A DNA stretch of 64,000 nt from Aurelia coerulea (lineage: Eukaryota; Cnidaria; Scyphozoa; Semaeostomeae; Ulmaridae). Numbering within the stretch: the first letter of the stretch is position 1; each line of letters starts with the position of its first letter. The notes beneath the pieces are model-generated. The model did no database searches and had not been told where the DNA came from. It saw only the letters and a program-made list of their open reading frames with translations. The translations under genes and the position numbers were made by a program. Location of the stretch: contig CM076955.1 of the NCBI GenBank assembly GCA_039566865.1, forward strand, positions 18,769,501-18,833,500, written 5' to 3'. Below, in pieces: positions 48,589 to 60,938 of the stretch.

Positions 48589-49811
48589 TTTCGATCTGCA
48601 AAATGAGCGATGTGACGTCATAAACGCACAAGGTCATAGCCTCGTTGCCTTCGAAGCCATACGTCTTGTTGAACCTAACCTCTAAACCGAGGCTAGCCTC
48701 CTTATCGCATACTCTTACAAAATGGCAACGACATTTGGCCTAACTTATGAAAACAGTTTCACAAGTTTACAGCGGTTAGGGATGTCAAAACGTGGAAAGA
48801 AGTTGGCATGGTTGTTTTTTTATATTAATTTTATAAACTCCGGACCTGTCCTTTAAATGAAATAGAAGATGTATTAACCATTTGTGCAGTCTCTTTAAAG
48901 CTATGACGCCTAGCAAGAAAACCTGTGGTTTTTGAAACGAATGAATGAACGAGAACGTAGTTATCTTTATGAATGACGGATTCAGACTGTTATGATCGCT
49001 TAATATGCATGTTCGCATTGTTGCTACGTTGATAATGAATTGCTTTGCTTTTAAGATACTTCAATCAGTAAAACAAGGCTTCGGTTGTACGTTGTGCCCT
49101 CTGAAGTAAAATTAAAAGTCAAGGAAAAATCTTTAGTTGCCATAGTTTCAGAATTAATCAAGTTAACTTGAATAGGCTAAGGGTTGTATGGTCTGTAGTG
49201 GTCTGTAAATTCCCAATGCCGATTGTTAGAAGAGGAGCTAACGTTTGCAATTTGTTGCTTTAATCTCGTCAAGATAGGCATTATACCAATAACTAGCCAG
49301 AATTGTTACCCTTCACTTCTGTTTAAAATTTCATTTCGTTATTAAAATGATTGAATTTTATTTCTAAATTGTTTCTTTTTCTTCATGTGGGGTCGTGTCC
49401 GTTAAGCCTGGATTTTTGGGAAGGTTTACCGGCCGCAAGCCATGCACTCCCTATGAAAGCTTTATTAGTTTGACGCTTAGTGGCTGAATTGCATTCGTCA
49501 AAATTGTTGTTTTATTTTATTTTACATGATATTTCGTACCGTATGAGTGAGAAAAATATGAAATGAGAAGTAGAAAGAAATAGGCCAGCAAAGGCACCTC
49601 CGAAACATGAATGAAATGGAAATTCTTAACACGAGTTGTACAAAATTTACACCTTCTCTTTCATTACCCAACAAGAAAATTTAGGAAAAATTTGCATTAA
49701 CGTAACACTAAATGATATGTAAGCAAGAACAAGCCAAGGAAAGCATGTGTCATTGAATTTGTCACATACTGTACACGTAAATGACAGTTGCAAACAGTGT
49801 AATATTACAAC

Positions 49812-49828
49812 CAGAGAGAGAGAGAGAC
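49812..49828. repeat. (GA)n microsatellite
   Basis: Short AG run in intron sequence. Confidence 0.8.
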
Positions 49829-51064
49829 AGAAAGAATGCATACAGTATATAAGCATATATATTTGCACAGAGCTTTTGCAGACTCTTTTGAAGTGAAATA
49901 CGTTTAGTTTTCAGTGCAAGTTTCAATTGGTGTAAGACAGCTTCATAGCAGGAACAATGGACAGTAGTGTGTGTGGGGGGCCTCCGCTCCTTCGTCATGT
50001 GGGGAACGACTGGTTTAACTTTGTTTGGCATTGATTTTCCTAGAACCCATCTCGATGCCTGAAACTTATATTGAAGCCAAACGAGAATGCATGCTCATAT
50101 CTTTCTTTTGCGTTAAAATACTGTATCTTAGGATCTCATGAATTTTACTGTCAGTATTAGTTATTTTACATGCAGTATTTACTCTGAGCTTGACATGTGT
50201 CTTGGTTTGTATGAAAGAGGATGCAAAACTATATATAACATGGCGAGAATCAAGCCAACCATACAGTAGATGCTAAAAATGAACCACGTATATCTCTGCC
50301 CACAATTCCATTGCTGTACTGTGCATAAAAAGGACAATAGAAATTATAAATGTCAATGGAACAATCCGTTAGTCTATTTATTCTGCTCTGCACATGTTTA
50401 AAAGTTTGAATGAAAATTTGACAGACTCAAGGTTGAAAGGGAACGAGCTCAAATCTCTGCTTAGATGAACCTCGCAGTTTTACAATTTTGCGATGCGAGA
50501 ATAAGTTCAGCTCTGCTGTACACATATTTCTGGGTTTGTATAAAGATCTGACAGACTAGCAATTGCAAGGGAACAGCCCCAACTCTATCATGAAAATGAA
50601 CCTCGGATGAATGCACCAAACTGACTTTTAAAACCTCGTAAATTTCACTTTTATAGTATCAGTTACTTTATTTACTCTGTTCTACACATGTTTCTAGGTT
50701 TGTATGAAAATTTGACAGACTAAAACATGACAAGGTTGGAAGGTTACACGTTTAGGGATTGACCCTGCCTACAAAAGTCCTCATTAAAGACCACCATCGA
50801 CCTTAAGATGTGGTGTTAGGTTGATATTAAATGATTAACTTGTCAGCAAGTTTTTCTTCTAGTCTCCATGAAACCTTGTATTGTGCGTAAATCCAGAATG
50901 CGCGTGCCAGGCTCCTCACTACACCTAAGCCTGTTACAAGACAAGGACATAAAACATAAGATTGATTGCCAAATTACAGGAATTCCTAGAGATCTTCTCT
51001 TAATTAGCAGTGAACCAATAGATGCACGCTACCTTCTCACGCGGACTATATTGATATCGGAGGG

Positions 51065-51072
51065 TATATAAG
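51065..51072 (+). promoter_or_regulatory. TATA box of an internal promoter
   Basis: TATATAAG with a start site expected about 30 bases on, near 51,095. The next 280 bases contain no ATG until the signal-peptide start at 51,378. TATA, ATG-free leader, signal peptide and donor in the expected order make a coherent first exon. Confidence 0.6.
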
Positions 51073-51377
51073 TTACGAGCATATCAGCTTGTTGCCAGTG
51101 TAGCTTCAGAGCTTTAGGAGGGAAAGTTCTTGAGGAGAAAAGTCTTGCGGAGAGAAATCACAATTGGCTGGTTGCAATTGCGGAAATCATCGTTTGTGCT
51201 TGAGAATAGAACGTTATTTGGAAGAGAAAGTTCTAGAAGGAACAGAAGAGTCTGCGCGCAGGCTATTCTTCTGGAGAGAAAATCCTTTGGGATAGAAATA
51301 TCTTTGGGTGAAATCACAAGATTCGTTGTTGGCAAACCACATCAGAATTCGTAGCACCGCGAATTTTTGTTTCAAAA

Positions 51378-51483
51378 ATGAGGAACACGCGGTGGACGAT
51401 TTGTTTTGTCATCTTGACACCAATTTTAGCTTTTGTCTTTGATGACCGAACAAATTTAAGCACAGAGTCGGATACTGTTAATG
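51378..51483 (+). CDS. Signal-peptide first exon, phase-matched to the Frizzled exon
   Basis: ATG at 51,378 (context CAAAAATGA) is the first in a leader of about 280 bases. The 35 codons start MRNTRW, followed by the hydrophobic core TICFVILTPILAFVF, then FDDRTNLSTESDTVN. This is a typical secretory signal with cleavage expected near the first Asp pair. The donor is AATG/GTGAGA at 51,484, phase 1. The Frizzled exon at 63,274 enters in phase 1, and the joined codon is Gly. Either this is an alternative first exon giving a ROR form without Ig domain, or the start of a separate secreted or membrane Frizzled-domain gene with exons in the next 12 kb that I did not find. The signal-peptide call is firm; the partner is inferred. 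Confidence 0.65.
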
Positions 51484-51883
51484 GTGAGAAAGTTGAATTT
51501 TTACTTACTTTTTACTGTAAGGATTTGTGCAAATGTTTTCGTCAGTTTTAGAAGTTTGAATCAATTTCGATATGCAGTAAAGCTAAGATTACCAGGGGTA
51601 ATTTTAGATGCATGTTTTTGTAGACTTCCGATAAATTTAAAGTCAAGCTTGGAATCTCCGTATATGAAATATAAGAAGTGGTACCTTCATTCATTCTTGT
51701 GAACGATATAGTGAAAGGTTGTACAAACTTTATTTGGAAATCCTTTTGTTCTTTTAAGAAATCTCTGAGATTCACTAGAAATCCGTTTGTTCTCCTGGAA
51801 ATCTCGTACATCTTTTGAGGGAGGGATCCATCCCTTGCTCGAAGGAACAGTGGCCGTGTATGATCATACAAAATAGCTGAACG

Positions 51884-52043
51884 CAGAGACATAGGAACCG
51901 GGGGCACTGGGGCACGTGCCCCCCTCAAGATTTTGCAATAAACAAAGAAGTGACTCTTTAGCATTAAGAAAAAAGTGCCCTTGAAGTGTCATGCTCATGC
52001 CTCCCTCCCCCCCCCCAAGTTCAAAATGCTTCCCACGTCCCTG
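51884..52043. mobile_element. hAT-like MITE with perfect 8-bp duplication
   Basis: Starts CAGAGACATAGGAACC and ends CCCACGTCCCTG. GCTGAACG flanks it exactly at 51,876 and 52,044. 160 bp, GGGGCAC-rich interior. It lies 400 bases after the signal-peptide exon. Confidence 0.85.
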
Positions 52044-52439
52044 GCTGAACGTAGGATTTCCGTAAATTATAATTTGTAAAAATAGACAAAGCAGCTACAA
52101 ACAGTTTTGTAGCCATCTGGATTGCAGAAATTGTTACGAGGTTTTACAGCCTCTATAAGTATGATTACGTGACCAAAATATATCGAAATCTTGCAGGAAA
52201 AGGAAATCAGTTTTACGTAATTCCCGAAATACTTACCTGTATTTGATTATTCAGCAATTACTACTCAATTACTTCAAGATTATTAGGTTAATGTGGGTAG
52301 TATCAGTTCATTATGAAGATTGTAGCAAATTGACTAGGTGGTAATACGTCTCAGATCTCCTCGTTTAGAGTCAGTTAACCTTAAAATACACAGTTTTATG
52401 GAAAGAGCTGCCGCTGACTGAGCTTATAAGACTTTGGAT

Positions 52440-52740
52440 ATGTTCTATAAGATTTTTGAGATTTTTCCTGAGATTTTCAAAGATTTTCCATGTTTTTATT
52501 AAAGACTGAGATTTGCGAAATTTTCAATTTTTTCGAGATTTTCAAAGATTGTGGAGAGTTGGAAGATTTCAAGGACTTTGATGATTCTTGTCAAACAATT
52601 CTTTTTGAGAATATTTATCATTTGTAGGGAAAACATGAAGGATTTTTAGATTTTCGAAACTTTTTAGGATTTTCGTTTGGAATTCAAAGATTTTGAGATT
52701 TTTGGAATTTTTGAACACTTTTAGGATTTTTACCAACGTG
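52440..52740. repeat. GATTTT-rich low-complexity tract
   Basis: Irregular repetition of GATTTTTGAGATTTT-type words. The segment 57,760-58,040 has the complementary composition (AAAATCTYRAAAA). Confidence 0.65.
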
Positions 52741-53876
52741 TACGAGATTCTTGTGATTCTCTTACTGGCACTGTTTGCTTCTTATGCTTACCCCCAAACT
52801 TACCTGCATGGGATCTAGGGGCAGGAGGGTCACCATACCCCTCCAGGTTGATCAGAAGTGCCCCGCTTTGAGTCAACGAGACATTAAGAAGTGCCCTTTC
52901 AGTTCCAAAGATACCCTCGTAGTAGCTGTGTCCCTCTAAACTGCTTCTTAGGCCGTTACCCATCGTAAGCGTGTGCACCATATCATTTGACTTTTACTTT
53001 ACATGTTCAATGTGTCTCCTGTAGGCGCAGAAGCTGGGGGAGGTGGCACAAGGGGCACTATCTCCCTCCATGTTCCTCGGCACTGCCTTATTTCAAACTT
53101 AAAAAGTGCTATTTTTTCTTCGGCCATTTCAAGTCTAAATTGCCTCTCAAGTTATGAAAAGTACCCCCTTTGAGAACTGGTTCGTACGTCCCTGGCTCTG
53201 TTCTCTAGTGAGATTTTAAGCTGTATTTTCTTAACTCTCTAGCACCAAACTTAATTGTGGTGAACTTCCTGAGATGAGGGCTGGCCTTGTTAGAAATCAT
53301 ATTCTCGATGATGGGCTGCAGTCTGCTTTTAGAATTCACCAGATAATAAACGATATCAAGTATCATGTAGTGGTTTAGTCAACGTTGAAATACGAGTGCA
53401 TGTGACTACTGTAGTGTACTTCAATTGATGTAAATGAATAAAACCATAAAAAGCCAGCATTTGACTAGGTTGTGCTCTGCCTGGATGAATCATGTTTGGA
53501 TTTTTAAGAGGGATACAGGATAGGCCAAGCAAATAGTACGAGTGGTAGTAATAATCTTGTTTGAACTAACATTGTTAAACTAACATTGCGTGTTTTATGG
53601 TAGCAACAGTGAATGACTTACGCAATGAAGAGGCTTGGCGGTACTTGAATGGGCTAAATTTAGGGTAAATGAAAAGTGTTATGTCCTAATCCAATGCCTT
53701 CCTCTTGAGATTTGCCTTCCTCTTGAGATTAGTTTGAACAGGAGTAAGGAAACCTTCAAATTCAAGATCATTACAACGATGCCAATCGCCTTGAGCTGTT
53801 GCCAAGCTAAGGGGAATTGGGCAAGATCAACGGCCATTATACCATCTTGTAACGTCTCGAGTAAGACACGGGCAGG

Positions 53877-54265
53877 AGGGGGGGGGGGCGTCTTTCATTG
53901 TAAAGGTACCCGGGGATGTGCCGCTCTCAAGGGTATACTTTTTCGGACTTCTAGTCTAGCCAAGGGTATACTTCTTGGCAATTTCATTCTAGGCAAGGGA
54001 ATACTTTTTGGCAATTTTTGGACAAGGAAAGATCAAATTTTGGTAATTCGTGTCTAGAAACCCCAAATTTTGTTGATTTTGGCCCAGAAGGCGAAAATTT
54101 AGAGATTTTTGTCCAGAAAACGACAATTCACGGCACTTTTGATGTAGAATTTAGTCTAGCCAAGGGTATCATTTTCACGAAATTTGGTCTAGCCAACGGT
54201 ATCATTTTGGAAATGCTGGCAGCACACCCTTATCCGAAATTTGGCCAAGAACCCCGCCCCCTCCA
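53877..54265. mobile_element. G-ended element with CTAGCCAAGGGTAT repeats
   Basis: Opens with a poly-G run and GTACCCGGGG. The interior repeats CTAGCCAAGGGTATACTT with variations, and it ends in CCCCGCCCCCTCC. Layout resembles 23,222-23,672. Exact ends uncertain. Confidence 0.45.
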
Positions 54266-54995
54266 CCATGGAGTAAAACTGGGGCAGAGATCAATTGGTT
54301 AGACATTCGCCCAGATTGTCACTCTCCCGTCATTCTAGTTCCAAACGATTACGATTCTCTGAACTTGCTAATTGAGTCAGCAGATGCCCCTTTACCCCTT
54401 TCCTTAGCGTATCTGATTTGCTTGTTCAAAACAATATAACTAGTGAACTAGTAGACTGATTACGATTCGTCGTAAATTTCGCTAATTTTTTATATTTTTG
54501 ATTTTAACCTTTTCGCGAGAGCGATTCCATTCAATTCAATTAGTAATTCTACTCAATAGCGAGCGAAAACTAGGGACGAACTGTAATAAGTCTAGTGAAC
54601 TAGTATCTATTTCCTCAAGGAGCAGTAGGCACTTCCCCTAGTAAAGTTCCTTGAGAGGCCCAACAAAGATTATTTAGGGGCTGAAGACTGTTTGTAAACG
54701 TTCGAAACGAAAAAAATGTCGAGTTAATGGCTATTCGTAGAAGATTCTATAGCAAATACAGACTTTCTTTCGGTCAGCAAGAAACCTTGAGTTTTAAACT
54801 TCAGATTAAATTCCATACTGATTAGCTTTAACGAAACTCACACTCTTGCAAATTGATACTGAACAGTGTTCCGTGGTAGTTGCTCGTTGACACAATATTT
54901 TACGTGATATGGCTATATCGTTGACTTCATAGGCTAAAGACATAACAGACATCATGAAATCTATCCTATCCAGGTTCCTTACATTGACGTTGAAG

Positions 54996-55303
54996 CATGG
55001 GCAATAATGCACCGTATTTGTAGCTTAGAAATGAAAGTTTATTACCTCATTACTGTTGTTTTTCTTCGATTCTTTCTCTTCGGCCTAAGCAGCATCAGCG
55101 TGGGGCAGCCGCCATTTGCAAGAAATCAAATTCAAATGGCGCTTGCGCATTCCAGAGAACGGTTAGCTTTGATTTCTTGCAAATGGCGGCTGCCCCACGC
55201 TGATGCTGCTTAGGCCGAAGAGAAAGAATCGAAGAAAAACAACAGTAATGAGGTAATAAACTTTAATTTCTAAGCTACAAATACGGTGCATTATTGCCCA
55301 TGG
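54996..55303. repeat. Near-perfect long palindrome
   Basis: CATGGGCAATAATGCACCGT pairs with ACGGTGCATTATTGCCCATG. Arms of about 130 bases are almost identical, through GCAGCCGCCATTTGCAAGAA and its complement. The loop is about 45 bases. A new foldback element or recent inverted duplication. Confidence 0.92.
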
Positions 55304-55385
55304 TTGAAGAGATAAATCTGAGCTTATTTAGTTTCTGGTCTAAAGTGATCAAGTGGTCTTGTGGAACAGTGCAGGGGTGCTGCTA

Positions 55386-55511
55386 TTAAAGGGTCTGTTT
55401 CATCCAGCATTCCTTGCACGGCCCTTTTCATGGCCCATGAAAATGGCGGACAACAAAGGAACATCAACAGACGGCACGTGCAAGGAATGCTGGATGAAAC
55501 AGACCCTTTAA
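55386..55511. mobile_element. Small TTAA-ended MITE
   Basis: TTAAAGGGTCTGTTTCATCC pairs with GGATGAAACAGACCCTTTAA, with a further arm AGCATTCCTTGCACG / CGTGCAAGGAATGCT. 126 bp. Related in its ends to 37,634-37,818. Confidence 0.85.
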
Positions 55512-55612
55512 GAAATAGATGAGATACGATAGCACAGTGAACAACTGTGGGTCGAGAGGTAGATGTGGATTCGACCATTATGATTAGACTAGCGAGATAA
55601 TCCCAGTTATTT

Positions 55613-55640
55613 TAACAACAACAACAACAACAACAACAAC
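55613..55640. repeat. (AAC)n microsatellite
   Basis: Uninterrupted AAC run of about nine units. Confidence 0.9.
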
Positions 55641-55696
55641 CTTTTTTTGATTACAAAGTCCAACTTTGTAATCTAAGAGGGGGCTCCAGGTCAGTC

Positions 55697-55722
55697 AGAA
55701 AGAAAGAAAGAAAGAAAGAAAG
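55697..55722. repeat. (GAAA)n microsatellite
   Basis: About six GAAA units. Confidence 0.9.
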
Positions 55723-56381
55723 TCCGTCACGCTCGTTAAAGCAATTGATGAACGTTTTACCTCTGCTAATTGGCACTGAAATAAAGAAAACGCACAGAAA
55801 GCGCATACAAGACAGAAGTTTCCCGCGATCCGATAGTAACATTTGACGTCGGCTTATTTCATGTTAGACAGATTTGACACCATAAGATGGATGTATCACC
55901 TTGATGTTTACCCTGGCACAACAACAAATTTACGCAGAATTGGCACGTTCTTGACTTCATTAGCAGCTTAATTATGTTAAAACAATCGTTTTCTAGAATG
56001 AACGCATCATTAGCCACTTATTGATAGTATTCATTATGCAAATAAGTCAACTTTAGGGGATGATGTTACCGGCAGCCTGCACAGAGGCTAGTATTTGCAG
56101 CATAACCAAAGGTAGAAGGACCCCCCTCCTACACAGCAACGGATGCAATCATCGCAGGTGAAGTTGAGACGAAAGGTGCAGAATCCCAGCAAACCATGGC
56201 GCCATTGACTGGGGGAAGGGACGCGATCACAGTAAACCAAAACATCTTCATGCATATGATCCTGCACATAGGTTATTTTCGTCAATGCTTGTCTCAAACT
56301 AGATGCCCACGAATAGAAACGTTCTGCAGGGTTCTGCATAAACATAAGTAATTTTGCGTTATCGTAAATCTGACATGACAT

Positions 56382-57043
56382 CAGTGGCGCGGCCAGGGTA
56401 AATCAATTGGGGGAATCTAAATTAGGGGGTCTGGGGGCGAGTCCCCCAGGAATTTTTTTGGGGCCACGCCCTTTACTTTGGCTTAGAATGCATCTCCCAA
56501 TGTCATGCTTGCCATTAGCTACAAGAGAACTTTGATAGTTTTGTGACAGTTATCCTATGAATCAGAGCACGAGGAAAATTTTTGAAGAAGGATCCTTTAC
56601 TTTGGCTTAGAATGCATCTCCCAATGTCATGCAAGCGATTAGTGATAAGAAAACTTTGATAGTTTTGTGACAGTTATCCTATGAATCAGAGCTTGAGGAA
56701 AATTTTTCAACAAAGATCCTTTACTTCGGCTTAGAATGCATCTCCCAATGTCATGCTTGCCTTTAGCAACAAGGAAGCCTTGATCGTTTTGTGACAGTTA
56801 TTCTATGAATCAGAGCAGGAGGGAAATTTTTGAAGAAAGATCCTTTACTTTGGCTTAGACTGCATCCCCCAATATCATGCTTGCCAGTGCTGAAATGGAA
56901 GATTTAACATTTCTGGGAAAATTCTTACTCAACCTATACCCAGCTATTTGCTCCTCGGTTTTAGAGGAATCTCGAGGACCGTCTTTCGACAAAAGTTGGG
57001 GGCAATTGCCCCCCATACCCCCCCCCCTGTGGTCACACCACTG
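56382..57043. mobile_element. hAT-like element with 124-bp internal repeats
   Basis: Starts CAGTGGCGCGGCC and ends GGTCACACCACTG. CATGACAT flanks it exactly at 56,374 and 57,044, an 8-bp duplication. Inside, CCTTTACTTTGGCTTAGAAT or a close variant starts at about 56,470, 56,594, 56,718 and 56,842, a 124-bp tandem unit. C-rich right end CCCCCCATACCCCCC. No transposase frame. Confidence 0.85.
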
Positions 57044-57759
57044 CATGACATCTAATTTGATACAGATGCACCAATAGTTTAATGCAGAGACTAAGCAAAC
57101 TAGGGGTAATGACTTTTGATTTTTGCGTATCATCCTCGTTTGACATAAAGATCAAAATATTGCTTTTCAGGCGATTCTTGTCCTTATACAAGGACAAGGC
57201 GCTTGATTTTCTGTTGAAGGCGACTTTAGCAGCAACACTCATCTCTCTGACTGTAGCTAAAACAGCATCAACGATCATTTGGGGTTATGAAGAAATCAAT
57301 ATTCAGATTTTCTTGTGCTTGCTTAGCTCAGGACGGACTTTGTAATCATCCAAAAGGATCTTATGTTTACTCAAACTGGGACTTACGGACTTCACATAAA
57401 ATGTCGAAAAGGGCACAGATTCGTCTATTTGCTCTGGAACGAGGTTATGTCGTAGTCACGGTAACCTTCGGCACTTAGAAATTCTTATTGCTGTGGTGAA
57501 GTTCATGGAAGCTAAGTAGCCTTCAATATTAGGAACTCCTGGTTGACAGTGAAAGGTTTATTGATTCTTGGATTGAGGAAACATTCATCTGGATACCTCT
57601 GGCTTTTGTTCATGGCTATCAGAGGCTTGAGTCGACAGCTTAGGCCATCCGCCATTACTTGGAGCACTCAGCTTTTCGCATATAGTATTGCTATGGTTCC
57701 CAAAGGTTCCTAGAAAGGGGGAAATCGCTCCAAAAATCTCTTATACTTTCCGAACAAAT

Positions 57760-58040
57760 CCTAAAATTAATATTTTGAAAAATCTTGAAAATCTCAAAAA
57801 CCTTCTCAAAATCCTTGAAAACATAAAGAAACTCTTACAGATCATCAAAAATCTGAAAAAATCCCAGAAGTCTTTCCCAACAAATGATAAAATTCTCAAA
57901 AAAACCTTTGAACATTCTTTGAATTTCTCTAAAAAGTCGTTTAACTTTAAATCCTGAAAGATCTTGTAAAACCTGAAAAAACCTTGCAAAATCTCGAAAA
58001 GATTTGATAGATTTAAAAATCTCAATCTTTGAAAATCTCA
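57760..58040. repeat. AAAATCT-rich low-complexity tract
   Basis: Irregular AAAATCTCAAAAAC-type words, the complement of the tract at 52,440. Open frames here come from composition rather than coding. Confidence 0.65.
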
Positions 58041-59805
58041 GAGAAAGTGAAGCTTCTCATTGCTATCTCGTGTCTATTTACATTCATTTTCGGAGACAAG
58101 TTTACATCGTTCTGTGAGATATTTCTGACCCTGGCTTGACTGAGTATTTGGAAGGCATCAATATCACAGAAAGGAATCTAAAGACTGCAGTATCAAGTGA
58201 CATTCACATCTTTAGGGTGATGTTTGGTTAGTTTTTGCAGACTATTATTGATTGAAACTAAATGCAAGATGGTTAGAGAGGACTGAATTTAGACGTCTTT
58301 GAAATGAAAAATAGGCTGCATAGACTAGCTGTTAAAACATGCAATTGTCATACTTATGAGAATTTCCAAATTTAATGGTGTTCTACCATGTTAAAGAGAA
58401 ATCTTAAACCATGGGGTGGCAATATTACAGATGTGTTAGATGTATAACTCCTCCCCAATTCACGATATGAGTTGGCCAATTCATTTCATCAATGAAGGAT
58501 TTGCACCATGAAAAATATAGGCCGTAGTTTAATATGTCATAAACAAACGGAAGACTTACTCAAGATAGTCACATGTCCTGCAGAGGTAAGCGAACACCGT
58601 TTGCCTCGATTTTTGCCTTTTTGACGAACATTTCTTAGTTCGATAGTACCAGAGTATAGTACGTATTTGTGAATGGTGTATCACTCCCTCAAATAGCATA
58701 CGAGATTTCATGGAGAGCAATAAGATTCCTACAGGATTTCAGGAATTTCTTGGGAAAACAAAAGGATTTTCTTAAAAATGTACGAGATCACCAATGCGGA
58801 TTCATGAATGAGGCTCTGATAGGGGCAGTCGATCCCTTCAAAATTGGACTGGATTTCCCAGCTTTTTCATCTTCCCAAAGACTGGTATGCTCCCTGCTTC
58901 CCATATTTTTTGTAGTATTGCTATCTGCTCCCAGCCCTTTTTAGGCCCTGTTCCCATGAATTACCAATCTCCACAAATTATACAGAGCGTTTAATTTCAA
59001 CGTCGATTCAACCTGACATTGTCCACTGGGATGTAGCGATATATTTCAAAACCAAAACCAAAAGTTTTGCGTTACAGTAGAAAGTTCATAACGAAACTGT
59101 AAAGAACCTCCTTGCCTAATTTTTGATAAATTAAGTACATTCTTTATAAGAACCACTACATATAATGTATAGGAACTATTTCAACCTGTTTAGCGAGCCA
59201 CAGCTACTGCTACTGTACTGGACTGCTATTAGGGCTTCCGTGGGCTTTGAAGAATTGAGACAAATCAGTACTGTACCATACCCCAAGGGTAATTTGGCAT
59301 CACAGTATCAAAGGAAAAAGCGGCGCTTGATTAAGGTAATGTGGCAAACGGTGCCGCGGTTCTTGTGGTAGCCAGATGGCATGCAGTACCTTGAAATGGA
59401 TGATCACTACCTCACTAAAAGCGTTGAGGTGGTAACTCATTCATTTCACACTCTGGCCTGATCCACTGCATGCAGCACTTTTAACCATGGGTAGCTAGAC
59501 ACTACTGGTGTGCTGCTATGGAGGATTGCTGCAACTAATATGTAACTGCGGAGGAATAACATCCATTGTTCTGTAGAGGAGGTATCTTACGATAGCTCAC
59601 TAAACTATAGCTCAAAATATGGGTTTTCAACGTGTAATTTCTCTACCTTACTGCATCAAAAGCAAACATTTTATCATCTGTGAATATTTTTGGGTCTTTG
59701 ACAAAACAACTCCAAAAGAACATTTTATCAAAGGTTTGATAATCAGTTTTTGGTGATTCTTTAAACGCGAGTACTTTTTGGGACACCCGGTAGCTTTAGT
59801 TTTTT

Positions 59806-60078
59806 AACCCCATATTTTGTGGAATTAACATACAAGTTTACAAGTCAAATACACAAATTCGCCACAGTTTTTATCCCAAACCATACCAAAATCAACATTC
59901 AAACTTGTTTAGCTAAATAAATGACAAATCTTTGGTAGCCTCTAGCATTTGATATCAATGGGAGGTGACGTGATAATGAGGGGGCTTATTTAAAATTGTT
60001 TTGCTTGGAAGAGAGGGGCTTATTAGAGAGGGGCTTAAGGGAGAGGTGGCTAAGTAGAGGGAGACTAAATAGAGCTCC
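59806..60078. mobile_element. Family E element, degraded ends
   Basis: Shares ACAGTTTTTATCYCAAACCATA and AAATCTTTGGTARCCTC with 12,408-12,664, and GGGGCTTATTAGAGAGGGG with 34,741. The right end AATAGAGCTCCC is mutated. Confidence 0.65.
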
Positions 60079-60236
60079 CTTTCAGATAATAAGTTGCCCA
60101 TGTGTTAAATAGACCATTTTAGCTATTCCTAAAAAGAGCCTAGATCGGACGACTTTTTTATAAAATTTTACACGAAAGGGTTCAATCAAGTTCGATTGAG
60201 TGGAGTTAGAGCTTCTGTCATTATTGTGCACATTCA

Positions 60237-60404
60237 TCGGCGTAGGGGGAGATAAAATTTGGGGGGCTGCCCGATAGAAAATCCATTGTTTGAGAAAATT
60301 TTGCCCGACTTTAGGCGGATTTCTGCCTGATTATGGCTGATATTTGCAAATTTTTCTGACGTTGGGGGGCTGCAGCCCCCCAGCCCCCTTGTCTCCTACG
60401 CCTA
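60237..60404. mobile_element. Small TIR insertion in family H
   Basis: TCGGCGTAGGGGGAGA pairs with TCTCCTACGCCTA. TGTGCACATTCA occurs exactly on both sides (60,225 and 60,405), a 12-bp duplication. The arm it splits is intact in the opposite arm near 61,230. Confidence 0.82.
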
Positions 60405-60545
60405 TGTGCACATTCAAAGATTCTACAAAGTGTATAAGATATCGATCGCTTCAGACCCAATATTAGAATAGCTATAAAGTCTGTTGCGTGACAGCTGTGA
60501 GAGCAAAATGACTTCTCATCATCGAAAACATATGTTACGAAAGTC

Positions 60546-60938
60546 CAAGGGTGGGCATGTAGGTATGGAGACAGTGGTCCTATGTTTGTCCCAGAAATTT
60601 GAGGACAATTTGAGGCAGATAGTTAAAAAACTGGTTTATTTTCGGAATAGTTTGGACACAGGTGGAAACAGTTTTGCTAAGACTGGGTAGATTAAAGGTG
60701 TCTGGAGAGACAAAGGTGGAACCAAGATGGTGGGAGAAATGGGTGTTTGATACAAACTTTGACTTAAAAGGAGCTGGACACAAGTAGATTTAGCAAAAGT
60801 TTCCATTACAAATGTCTGTCCCCAAAACCAGTCTTTGGTGGACAGTAGATCAAATTAATTCTCCAGAAACTGGGTAGATTAATTTTTTCTCGTGGACATA
60901 CATAGGACCATAAAAATTACAGTACATGCCCACCCTTG
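60546..60938. mobile_element. Family F TIR element nested in family H
   Basis: CAAGGGTGGGCATGTA pairs with TACATGCCCACCCTTG. AAAGTC on both sides is a 6-bp duplication. Interior GGACA-containing words resemble 28,760-29,468. Confidence 0.8.

Larger units (their letters stand above)
42633..51064 (+). other. Presumed intron between Ig exon and internal promoter
   Basis: Holds the 133-bp array and the family D/C composite, hAT-like and CAGTAA-group elements listed separately. The stretches 45,360-46,550, 46,760-48,100 and 48,590-51,060 contain nothing I can support except a short GA run at 49,812. Confidence 0.45.

Noticed and set aside
51130..51354. 74-codon open frame just upstream of the signal-peptide exon
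   Set aside because: It starts at TTG, not ATG, lies in the predicted 5' leader and has no recognisable domain.
57688..58025. Open frames on both strands rich in Lys/Asn or Phe/Leu
   Set aside because: Both strands are open because of AAAATCT low-complexity sequence. Composition explains them.
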